From JAAYLC01 sp964636665 (GTDB lineage Bacteria; Bacteroidota; Bacteroidia; Flavobacteriales; Flavobacteriaceae): a stretch of 7,774 nucleotides of DNA. Below, piece by piece: positions 1 through 6,022 of this stretch. A model generated the notes under the pieces. The model did not search any database, was not told the origin of the DNA, and saw only the letters and a program-made list of their open reading frames with translations. A program made the translations under genes and the position numbers. The number at the start of each line of letters is the position of its first letter. The stretch's first letter is position 1. The DNA is taken from the NCBI GenBank assembly GCA_964636665.1, contig CAZWVT010000072.1, positions 1 through 7,774 on the forward strand. Direction: 5' to 3'.

Positions 1-643
1 TATTCCAACCCAAAACATCATCGAAAACTGCTACACGAGGATACCATTGGGCAATGGCATAAATTACACCGTCTTCCACTTCAAGTCTTCCCATTCTATC
101 CATTCCTTTGACGGGAATTTTAAAACTGAAATCCATGGAGATTTCAGCTTTTCCACCTTTTGCTTTTAATGGTTTATCCAAAATAAGCTGCATGCGGGTA
201 TCGGTAATATGATATTTTTTTAAGGTTCCCGATTCGGTCTGAACCTTTACATTATTCAATTCATACCCGCCTTCCACATCGCCAACATAACGATTTCCAG
301 AAACAGGCGTCATAAAAGTACCTCGAGAATCTTCAGTAAATCGGTTTTGCTCCAAATAAAGCCAAATAAAATTTAAATCTTCGGGACTGTTATTTGTGTA
401 AGTTATTTTTACACTTCCACTTACGACATGATTTTTATCATCTAAAGAAACTTCAATAACATAATCGGCTTGATTTTGCCAATATTCTGGTCCGGGATTA
501 CCGGATGCTGTTCGGTATTGATTCCCTTGACGGTAAGTAAATTCATCAAAAAAATGTTGATTTCCTATTTCCTGCTGCGCATGTGATACAGAAAATAATA
601 GAAGTGTAAAAACAATTGAAAACAGATGCGAAATTTGTCTCAT
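1..643 (-). CDS. Secreted M1-family (gluzincin) metallopeptidase, N-terminal part, cut by window edge
   Basis: The frame is open from an ATG at 643 to the window edge, giving 214 residues of a longer protein. Residues 1-22 form a signal peptide: a short basic start (MRQ), a hydrophobic core (LFSIVFTLLLFSV), and a signal-peptidase-I-like SHA followed by QQ. The mature part begins with a Tyr/Gln-rich stretch and YWQNQADYVIEVSLD (54-68), then KITYTNNSPEDLNFIWLYLEQN (79-100, in which the hydrophobic and WLYLEQN positions are typical) and AQWYPRVAVFDDVLGWN (198-214). This arrangement is typical of the N-terminal beta domain of Bacteroidota M1 peptidases, in which QWYPR..VYDD..GWN precedes the catalytic domain. 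The zinc motif HExxH and downstream Glu would lie outside the window, so catalytic competence cannot be judged. The likely role is extracytoplasmic peptide degradation. It starts 80 bases after egtD, across an inverted repeat, so joint transcription with egtBD is uncertain. Confidence 0.88.
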   Translation of the reverse strand, partial: MRQISHLFSIVFTLLLFSVSHAQQEIGNQHFFDEFTYRQGNQYRTASGNPGPEYWQNQADYVIEVSLDDKNHVVSGSVKITYTNNSPEDLNFIWLYLEQNRFTEDSRGTFMTPVSGNRYVGDVEGGYELNNVKVQTESGTLKKYHITDTRMQLILDKPLKAKGGKAEISMDFSFKIPVKGMDRMGRLEVEDGVIYAIAQWYPRVAVFDDVLGWN

Positions 644-652
644 TACTATACT

Positions 653-712
653 TTTTCAAAAATTATCTTGCGAAGATAAGGATTCGTGTGTTATATAGAT
701 AATTTTTGAAAA
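653..712. repeat. Perfect 16-bp inverted repeat between egtD and the peptidase gene
   Basis: The arms TTTTCAAAAATTATCT (653-668) and AGATAATTTTTGAAAA (697-712) are exact reverse complements around a 28-base loop. On the minus strand the first arm begins 11 bases after the egtD stop codon, and the second ends 9 bases before the peptidase ATG. The arms are almost all A/T, and the second has an internal T5, so it could act as a weak (perhaps two-way) terminator for egtBD or as a 5' leader hairpin for the peptidase gene. A 7-bp hairpin (663-669 with 673-679, loop GCG) overlaps one arm and would compete with the long stem. The repeat is seen directly; its function is inferred. Confidence 0.6.
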
Positions 713-723
713 TCCCTTCTTAT

Positions 724-1707
724 TTAGAGACTCAGGATTTTATTTTTTTTGAAAACGTAATTTTTATAATATCTTTTAGAATCGGTGAAGGTTTTTACAA
801 TTTCAAAATTTGACATTAAAGCAATCTCTGCTGCTGAAGCATCATCGTATTTTTGTGAAATTTCTATATGAATACTTTCCCAAGCGTCAAATAAAACTGT
901 TAACTCAAGTGATTCAATATAAACTTTCATCGGTTCAATTGCCAGCAGATAACTTTTGGCTGTTCCGGATTCCGGATTGTAGGTTTCCCAATGTTTGAAT
1001 TTTGAAACATCAAAGTTTCCGCCTAATTCTTTGTTTATGCGTTCTAAAATATTTTTATTGAATGCTGCCGTTATTCCTGTTTTATCATCGTAAGCGGAGA
1101 GAATTTTTTCGGGATCTTTTTTCTGATCCATTCCTATAAAAAGCAAATCGTCATCATTCATCAACTCATTAAGTTTTCCAAGAAAATCAATTGCTTGCGA
1201 ATGTTCCATATTTCCGATATTACTTCCCAAAAACAGAATAACCTTTTTTCGTTCATTGAGATTCTGAATACGTTCCAAAGATTCAAAATATTCTCCTACG
1301 ATAGGTTCAGTTTCTAAATCGGGCAATTCAACAGCCAAGGTTTCGGTAAGAGAATGAACAGCATTTTCACTGATATCAATCGGTTTATAAATGAAATTAA
1401 ACTGGTTATCGCTCATGTATTTCAAAAGAATTTTGGTCTTTTTCCCATCGCCTGCACCAAGTTCAATTAAATCAAGTCCGTTTTCGCAGTCTCTAAATAA
1501 TTCTCCTATTTTTAATTTATTAGATGATATAATATCCATTTCGGCATCTGTCAAGTAATATTCCGGCATTGCCATAATATCTTGAAACAGACGATCGCCG
1601 TTTTTATCATAAATATATTTAGAACTCAAGTGTTTCGGATAATCAGTAAATCCTTTTTGAACATCATTTTTAAAAACTTCTGTGCGTTTTATTAAATTGT
1701 TTTTCAT
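724..1707 (-). CDS. egtD: L-histidine N-alpha-methyltransferase EgtD
   Basis: EgtD trimethylates the alpha-amino group of L-histidine with three S-adenosylmethionine to give hercynine, the first step of ergothioneine synthesis, in the cytoplasm. The protein has 327 residues, close to the roughly 320 usual for the family. The methyltransferase fold carries the SAM loop IELGAGDG (81-88) and YKPIDIS (107-113). Family-specific features are PEYYLTDAE (48-56), GSNIGN (161-166), the SAYDD tyrosine (206) and IEIS (281-284). Asn166, Tyr206, Glu282 and Ser284 correspond to residues I recall as histidine-binding in mycobacterial EgtD, so the substrate site looks intact. I chose the ATG at 1707 (MKNNLIKRTEVF) because it lies 5 bases after the egtB stop. 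An in-frame ATG at 1746 would add 13 residues (MAIYRNTIGKIIF) that merely overlap the conserved end of egtB. No Shine-Dalgarno is visible; the stretch before the start is A/T-rich. It is co-transcribed with egtB. Confidence 0.95.
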   Translation of the reverse strand: MKNNLIKRTEVFKNDVQKGFTDYPKHLSSKYIYDKNGDRLFQDIMAMPEYYLTDAEMDIISSNKLKIGELFRDCENGLDLIELGAGDGKKTKILLKYMSDNQFNFIYKPIDISENAVHSLTETLAVELPDLETEPIVGEYFESLERIQNLNERKKVILFLGSNIGNMEHSQAIDFLGKLNELMNDDDLLFIGMDQKKDPEKILSAYDDKTGITAAFNKNILERINKELGGNFDVSKFKHWETYNPESGTAKSYLLAIEPMKVYIESLELTVLFDAWESIHIEISQKYDDASAAEIALMSNFEIVKTFTDSKRYYKNYVFKKNKILSL

Positions 1708-1712
1708 AAATA

Positions 1713-2873
1713 TTATTTTGCCAATCGTATTCCTGTAAATTGCCACCGCAAATGTGGATGAAAGAAATTGCGATACGTTGGTCTTGTATGATTTTCAGGA
1801 GTTGCTACAGAGCTGCCGCGTAAAACTTTTTGATTTACCATAAATTTTCCGTTGTACTCTCCTATAGCTCCCGGCGGTTTTTGATAATTAGGATAAGGCA
1901 GGTAGGCGCTTTCTGTCCATTCCCACCGACTGCCCCACTCAAATTGTGCATTTGCTACTTCCCATTCAAATTCTGTAGGAAGTCTGCATCCTTTCCATTG
2001 TGCAAAAGCAAAGGCTTCGTAATAGGAAATATGGCTAAGCGGAGCTTTTAAATCTATTTTTTTGAGACCGTTTAATGTGTATTGATGCCATTCATTTTTG
2101 ATTTTATGCCAATACATCGGTTGTGAAATTTTATTGTTTCGAATCCAATCTTGACCTTCCATATGCCATAAATTAAAATCAGCATATCCTCCGAAATTCA
2201 TGAATTCTAAATATTCTTCGTTGGTTACCAAACGATTGGAAATTAAAAAAGGTTGCAGATAAACTTTATGTCGGCTCAATTCGTTGTCGTAACAAAAATC
2301 ATCAGAATGATGCCCTATTTCATAAATTCCTTCATCTATTGAAATCCAATCTGAATCGATTTTTTGTATTAAATTTTCATTAAACAAATCGCTATATTTT
2401 GGAAACAATGGATTGTGACCCAAAATGTATTTAATATCGGTAATCAGTAATTCTTGATGCTGTTTTTCATGATGAATTCCGATGGTAACAATATCAATAA
2501 TCTCCTGCGAAGGTTTTTTTTGAAGAAGCGTTTGCAAATGTTCAGTTACGTAATGGCGATACTCGTAAATTTGAGCCACGCCGGGACGTGATAAATTCCC
2601 GCGATTGGTTCGCATTACCCGTTTTCCGACATTTTCGTAGTAGCTATTAAAAACAAACGAAAAATCATCATTATAAATCTGATAATCAGATTTATATTTT
2701 TTTAAAACAAATTCTTCAAAAAACCATGAAGTATGTCCGAGGTGCCATTTAGGAGGAGAAACATCCACAATCGGTTGAATGACATAATCTTCTATTTCAA
2801 GCGGTTTACATATAGATTCTGTACGATTTCTGGTATCTGTAAATAAAGTGTATAGAGAATCAAAGTCACTCAT
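1713..2873 (-). CDS. egtB: Ergothioneine biosynthesis sulfoxide synthase EgtB (DinB-like plus FGE-sulfatase domains)
   Basis: EgtB is a non-haem iron enzyme that uses O2 to form the C-S bond and sulfoxide between hercynine and a thiol (cysteine or gamma-glutamylcysteine). The 386-residue protein has the usual two parts. The N-terminal DinB-like domain includes SPPKWHLGHTSWFFEEF (39-55), NSYYE (76-80), RGNLSRPGVAQIYEYR (91-106) and IHHEKQHQELL (133-143). The C-terminal formylglycine-generating-enzyme/C-type-lectin-like domain includes WISIDEG (176-182), CRLPTEFEWEVA (296-307), VLRGSS (350-355) and YRNFFHPHLRWQFTGIRLA (367-385). The predicted iron ligands His47, His135 and His139 are present. 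The Tyr-Tyr pair at 78-79 resembles the active-site tyrosines described for the cysteine-using (type II) EgtB of Chloracidobacterium, so cysteine may be the sulfur donor; that is inference. The start at 2873 gives the expected family N-terminus. The gene follows thyA by 151 bases and is tightly linked to egtD. Confidence 0.94.
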   Translation of the reverse strand: MSDFDSLYTLFTDTRNRTESICKPLEIEDYVIQPIVDVSPPKWHLGHTSWFFEEFVLKKYKSDYQIYNDDFSFVFNSYYENVGKRVMRTNRGNLSRPGVAQIYEYRHYVTEHLQTLLQKKPSQEIIDIVTIGIHHEKQHQELLITDIKYILGHNPLFPKYSDLFNENLIQKIDSDWISIDEGIYEIGHHSDDFCYDNELSRHKVYLQPFLISNRLVTNEEYLEFMNFGGYADFNLWHMEGQDWIRNNKISQPMYWHKIKNEWHQYTLNGLKKIDLKAPLSHISYYEAFAFAQWKGCRLPTEFEWEVANAQFEWGSRWEWTESAYLPYPNYQKPPGAIGEYNGKFMVNQKVLRGSSVATPENHTRPTYRNFFHPHLRWQFTGIRLAK

Positions 2874-2964
2874 AGAGTTGCATAGATTTTTTGATTCTTT
2901 AAAAATAAATAATTCTGAAGCGGTAATTTGTTAAGAAGTCTTAAAAATCCTACCGTACTCAAAT

Positions 2965-3019
2965 TAATTGATAAAACTAAAGGCTATGGAAAATAGCACA
3001 AATAAACTTTTGTCAATTA
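2965..3019 (-). other. Possible compound hairpin just after thyA
   Basis: An outer imperfect inverted repeat of 12 bp with one mismatch (2965-2976 with 3008-3019) encloses a perfect inner hairpin, GCTAT/ATAGC (2983-2987 with 2993-2997, 5-base loop). On the minus strand it begins 5 bases after the thyA TGA. Its position suits a 3'-end structure or weak terminator separating thyA from egtB. The sequence is AT-rich, no long T run follows, and chance pairing cannot be excluded. The remainder of the 151-base gap shows no exact TAnnTTTG promoter motif. Confidence 0.3.
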
Positions 3020-3024
3020 GAAAA

Positions 3025-3849
3025 TCAAACTGCTACTTTTCCTTTGATATGCGGATGAGGGTCATAATTAGTCAGCGTAAAATCATCAAAATCAAAATCA
3101 AAGACAGTATCAATTTCAGGATTTAAAGTCATTGTTGGTAACGGACGAAGTTCCCGCGACAATTGGAGTTTTACTTGTTCGTAATGATTGCTGTAAATGT
3201 GGACATCACCAAAAGTATGGATAAAATCGCCTGCTTCGTATCCGCAAACTTGAGCCATCATTAGTGTCAACAGCGCATAGGAAGCAATGTTGAAAGGAAC
3301 GCCAAGAAAAACATCGGCACTTCTTTGATAAAGTTGGCACGATAATTTTCCGTCGGCAACATAAAATTGAAAAAAAGCATGACAAGGCGGCAATGCTGCT
3401 TTTCCATTAGCAACATTTTCTGAAAAAGGTTTCGATGTATCGGGCATGACGCTCGGATTCCACGCAGTGACCAACATTCTTCGGCTGTCCGGATTGGATT
3501 TTAAAGTTTTAATCACCTCAGAAATTTGATCGATTCCTTCACTGTTCCAATTTCGCCATTGATGTCCGTAAACAGGACCGAGATTTCCTTCTTCGTCTGC
3601 CCATTCATTCCAAATCCGGACGCCTTGTTCTTGAAGATATTTGATATTGGTATCTCCTTTTAAAAACCACAATAATTCATAAATAATTGATTTGAGATGT
3701 ATTTTTTTGGTTGTAACCAACGGAAATCCTTTTGATAAATCAAACCGCATCTGATATCCGAAAACACTTTTAGTTCCGGTTCCCGTACGATCTTGCTTTT
3801 CAATTCCGTTTTCTAATACGTGCTTTAATAATTCGTGATATTGCTGCAT
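3025..3849 (-). CDS. thyA: Thymidylate synthase ThyA
   Basis: ThyA converts dUMP to dTMP with 5,10-methylenetetrahydrofolate, releasing dihydrofolate; it is a cytoplasmic homodimer. The 274-residue protein is full length (E. coli 264). Visible motifs are RTGTGT (21-26, phosphate-binding Arg21), GHQWR (95-99), DSRRM (121-125, the Arg pair reaching across the dimer), PPCHAFFQFYV (154-164, nucleophile Cys156), QRSADVFLGVPFNIASY (175-191, including Arg176, Asp179 and Asn187) and DVHIYSNH (215-222, His217 and Tyr219). The protein ends in KVAV, like the usual mobile C-terminus. Relative to E. coli there is an insertion of about 10 residues at 137-149 (DTSKPFSENVANG), just before the catalytic Cys; I recall this as common in Bacteroidota ThyA. 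It follows the nucleoside transporter by 94 bases. No dihydrofolate reductase gene is present in the window. Confidence 0.97.
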   Translation of the reverse strand: MQQYHELLKHVLENGIEKQDRTGTGTKSVFGYQMRFDLSKGFPLVTTKKIHLKSIIYELLWFLKGDTNIKYLQEQGVRIWNEWADEEGNLGPVYGHQWRNWNSEGIDQISEVIKTLKSNPDSRRMLVTAWNPSVMPDTSKPFSENVANGKAALPPCHAFFQFYVADGKLSCQLYQRSADVFLGVPFNIASYALLTLMMAQVCGYEAGDFIHTFGDVHIYSNHYEQVKLQLSRELRPLPTMTLNPEIDTVFDFDFDDFTLTNYDPHPHIKGKVAV

Positions 3850-3894
3850 AATTTTATTAAATCTTAACTTCGAATATATAAAAATACCGATTAG

Positions 3895-3923
3895 TATAAA
3901 AGCTAAATAATCTTACTTTTATA
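3895..3923. other. AT-rich hairpin between nupG and thyA
   Basis: TATAAAAG (3895-3902) and CTTTTATA (3916-3923) are perfect 8-bp complements around a 13-base loop, about 20 bases after the nupG stop. It could slow or end nupG transcription, but it has only one G-C pair and no following T run. A motif TATATTCG further along on the minus strand is one base off the Bacteroidota -7 consensus TAnnTTTG. No convincing thyA promoter is seen. Confidence 0.25.
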
Positions 3924-3943
3924 TGAAGTTGTCGATGTGTGTT

Positions 3944-5188
3944 TTATAATTTTGTAAGTTCCGATGTTTTTAAAGGTTTGTGTTCGTATTTAAAAACAAA
4001 TGGGAAAATAATGGCTAAAACTAATGCGTATCCGGCAAATGCAAACCAGATGCTTTGCCAGTCCTGAATGCCGTCAACAGTATAATAATCGACGACCCAC
4101 CCACTGATTATTCCTCCAAAAAGTGCTCCCAGACCGTTTGTCATAATCATAAACAATCCTTGTGCGCTTGAACGGATTTTAGCACCTGCTTCTTTTTCGA
4201 TAAACAAGGAACCTGAAATATTGAAAAAGTCAAATGCCATTCCGTAAACTATCATCGACAAGATGAGCAGATACAATCCTTCTGCCGGATTTCCCAGTCC
4301 AAATAAAGCAAAACGCAAAAACCAGGCAATCATGCTGAAAATCATAATCTTCTTAATCCCAAAACGTTTGAGAAAAAACGGGATTGTAAGGATAAATAAG
4401 GTTTCTGAAATCTGAGAAATCGACAATAGCAAATTGGGATGTTTTACTCCGAAAGAATCCGGATAGGTAGTTTCAAAATGATTTAAGAAAGGACCTCCGA
4501 AAGCATTGGTAATTTGAAGTGCCGCTCCCAACAGCATGGAAAAAACAAAAAACACCGCCATTCTTTTTTCCTTAAATAGCGAAAAAGCATCCAATCCCAT
4601 GGCAGATATAAAACTTTTGCTTTTTTCTTTTTGAAGCGGTGGCGTGGATGGCAACGTAAAAACATACAATCCCAGTATCAATGCAGCTATGGAACTCACT
4701 ATTAATTGTTCTTTGGATCTGGTCCACCCCATTAAATCCACGACCCACATCGCAAGAATAAAACCAACGGTTCCCCAAACGCGAATGGGAGGAAAATCTT
4801 TGATGACATCGTATCCTTTTTGCTCTAAAACACTGTAAGAAACAGAATTATTCAGGGCTATTGTCGGCATATAAACCAATGCATTCAATAACATCAGCAC
4901 GTAAAACGTACTGTAGTCCGTAACGGTAGTGGCATAAATTAAAGTTGCGGCACCGATCAGATGACAAATTCCCATCACTCGTTCTGCGTTCATCCATCGG
5001 TCAGCCACAATTCCCAGCAGACCGGGCATAAAAAGAGAAGCAATTCCCATTGTCGCATACACTCCTCCGATTTCTAATCCTGAAAAACCAAGGGTAACGC
5101 TCATATAAGTTCCGAGCGAAATTAACCACGAACCCCAAACAAAGAATTGTAGAAAGTTCATGATAATCAATCGGTTTTTGATGCTCAT
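3944..5188 (-). CDS. nupG: NupG-type nucleoside:proton symporter (MFS)
   Basis: This is an inner-membrane importer that takes up nucleosides with protons. The 414-residue length is close to E. coli NupG (418), and the similarity I recognise runs along the whole chain: FLQFFVWGSWL (12-22), GIASLFMPGLLGIVADRW (48-65), MPTIALNNSVSYSVL (107-121), DFPPIRVWGTVGFI (131-144), GLDAFSLFKEKRMAVFF (198-214), FSMLLGAALQITNAFG (216-231), ISQISETLFILTIPFFLKRF (257-276), YGMAFDFFNISGSLFIEKE (315-333) and IRSSAQGLFMIMTNGLG (338-354). About twelve membrane segments can be drawn: six before a basic loop (about 181-210) and six after it. The XapB paralogue is an alternative, since substrate range (purine or pyrimidine nucleosides, xanthosine) cannot be read from sequence. 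It starts 50 bases after the nuclease-family gene with no visible promoter between, so it is probably co-transcribed with it. ThyA follows. Confidence 0.93.
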   Translation of the reverse strand: MSIKNRLIIMNFLQFFVWGSWLISLGTYMSVTLGFSGLEIGGVYATMGIASLFMPGLLGIVADRWMNAERVMGICHLIGAATLIYATTVTDYSTFYVLMLLNALVYMPTIALNNSVSYSVLEQKGYDVIKDFPPIRVWGTVGFILAMWVVDLMGWTRSKEQLIVSSIAALILGLYVFTLPSTPPLQKEKSKSFISAMGLDAFSLFKEKRMAVFFVFSMLLGAALQITNAFGGPFLNHFETTYPDSFGVKHPNLLLSISQISETLFILTIPFFLKRFGIKKIMIFSMIAWFLRFALFGLGNPAEGLYLLILSMIVYGMAFDFFNISGSLFIEKEAGAKIRSSAQGLFMIMTNGLGALFGGIISGWVVDYYTVDGIQDWQSIWFAFAGYALVLAIIFPFVFKYEHKPLKTSELTKL

Positions 5189-5238
5189 ATTATAAAAAAG
5201 ATTAGGTTGGTTGTTATTTGAAGAGAAAAGCTATTCAT

Positions 5239-5832
5239 TTATTGTCTTTTAGAGATTTCATCTCTTATTTTGGCTGCAACTTCATAATTTTCATTTTTTA
5301 CTGCCTCATCCAATAGCTGATTCAATTCTTTGATATTCATTTTACTATAATCACTCTTACCTAAGGAAGCGCTTTCAACAGGAGTGTCTTCTACTTCATC
5401 TTCAACGTCTTTTCCAGTAGATTTTAAATAAATTCCCGCTTTTTCCAGAATGGTCTTGTGGGTATAAATAGGTGCTTGAAAACGAAGCGCCAAAGCAATT
5501 GCATCGCTTGTTCTTGCATCAATGACTTCTTCTTTGTTTTTGTTTCGACAAACAATACTGGAATAGAAAACACCATCCACCAGTTTATGAATAATGACTT
5601 CTACGATGGTAATCCCGAAATTGTCTGCGAAATTTTTAAAAAGGTCATGAGTCAACGGACGTGGCGGAATAATATCTTTTTCCAAAGCGATGGCAATAGA
5701 TTGTGCTTCAAAAGCTCCTATTACGATAGGAAGTTTTCGTTCTCCATCCATCTCATTTAAAATAAGTGCATAAGCACCATTTTGTGTTTGACTGTAAGAA
5801 ATTCCTTTTATTGTGAGTCGTATCAAATCCAT
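5239..5832 (-). CDS. Bifunctional nuclease family protein (BFN/DUF151) with C-terminal UVR motif
   Basis: The 197-residue protein has two recognisable parts. Residues 1 to about 135 form a BFN (DUF151) domain: IKGISYSQTQNGAYALIL (8-25), KLPIVIGAFEAQSIAIALE (33-51), PPRPLTHDLF (56-65) and the signature IDARTSDAIALALRFQAPIY (104-123). An acidic, probably flexible linker (about 140-160) leads to a UVR motif at 162-196 (ELNQLLDEAVKNENYEVAAK, then IRDEI), the helical-hairpin type found in UvrB, UvrC and McsA, where it mediates protein contacts. Some BFN members, studied in plants, have been reported with DNase and RNase activity; the function of bacterial members is largely unsettled, so nuclease activity here is family inference. 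The start at 5832 gives the conserved family N-terminus (MDLIRLTIKGI). It probably heads the bfn-nupG transcript, with a promoter motif 4 bases upstream. Confidence 0.9.
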   Translation of the reverse strand: MDLIRLTIKGISYSQTQNGAYALILNEMDGERKLPIVIGAFEAQSIAIALEKDIIPPRPLTHDLFKNFADNFGITIVEVIIHKLVDGVFYSSIVCRNKNKEEVIDARTSDAIALALRFQAPIYTHKTILEKAGIYLKSTGKDVEDEVEDTPVESASLGKSDYSKMNIKELNQLLDEAVKNENYEVAAKIRDEISKRQ

Positions 5833-5836
5833 GCTG

Positions 5837-5863
5837 CAAAATTAAACTTATCTATAGCAACAA
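5837..5863 (-). promoter_or_regulatory. Candidate Bacteroidota promoter for the nuclease gene
   Basis: On the minus strand TAATTTTG (5844-5837) matches the Bacteroidota -7 consensus TAnnTTTG exactly, and a TTG (5863-5861) lies 16 bases upstream as a possible -33 element, at or just under the short end of the usual spacing. The -7 box ends 4 bases before the ATG at 5832, so transcription would begin at or within a few bases of the start codon. A six-base match in AT-rich DNA can arise by chance, but its position just after the etfA terminator and before a new gene supports it. Confidence 0.5.
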
Positions 5864-5873
5864 CCTATATAAT

Positions 5874-5923
5874 AAATTAAAAAAGGCTGAATAAACAAGA
5901 AGTTTCCTTTTTAAACAGCCTTT
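5874..5923 (-). terminator. Intrinsic terminator after etfA
   Basis: On the minus strand AAAGGCTG (5923-5916) pairs perfectly with CAGCCTTT (5889-5882) around a 26-base loop, and the second arm runs straight into more T residues (six T in all, then AATTT). It lies about 100 bases past the etfA stop codon and just before the promoter of the next gene, the expected place to end the etfBA transcript. A small hairpin, CTTTC/GAAAG (5920-5932), overlaps the first arm. The stretch 5933-6022 holds a second small hairpin (AGGTC-AACA-GACCT, 5939-5952) and no gene that I can support. Confidence 0.65.
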
Positions 5924-6022
5924 CAATGAAAGTATTACAGGTCAACAGACCTTTATTTGAACATTGATTTCTGTATTTTATCTGGACAATAATTCCATCC
6001 GGCTTTATTACAAAAATCTAAT

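Noticed and set aside
1705..1746. Upstream in-frame ATG at 1746 for egtD, adding 13 residues and overlapping egtB
   Set aside because: The added residues are read from the conserved C-terminal codons of egtB in another frame. The ATG at 1707 sits right after the egtB stop and gives a family-like length.
2868..2883. Five-codon upstream ORF (MQLYE) overlapping the egtB start in another frame
   Set aside because: It is too short to judge and AT-rich DNA gives such frames often; no leader-peptide features such as runs of a regulatory amino acid are present.
3400..3441. ThyA insertion before the catalytic Cys as a possible novel variant
   Set aside because: I recall the same type of insertion in many Bacteroidota ThyA proteins, and all catalytic residues are in place, so it looks like a lineage feature.
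5458..5760. 100-codon plus-strand open frame opposite the nuclease-family gene
   Set aside because: It lies wholly inside a well-supported gene on the other strand, its Cys/Phe/Asn-rich translation resembles no family, and no promoter or start context is visible.
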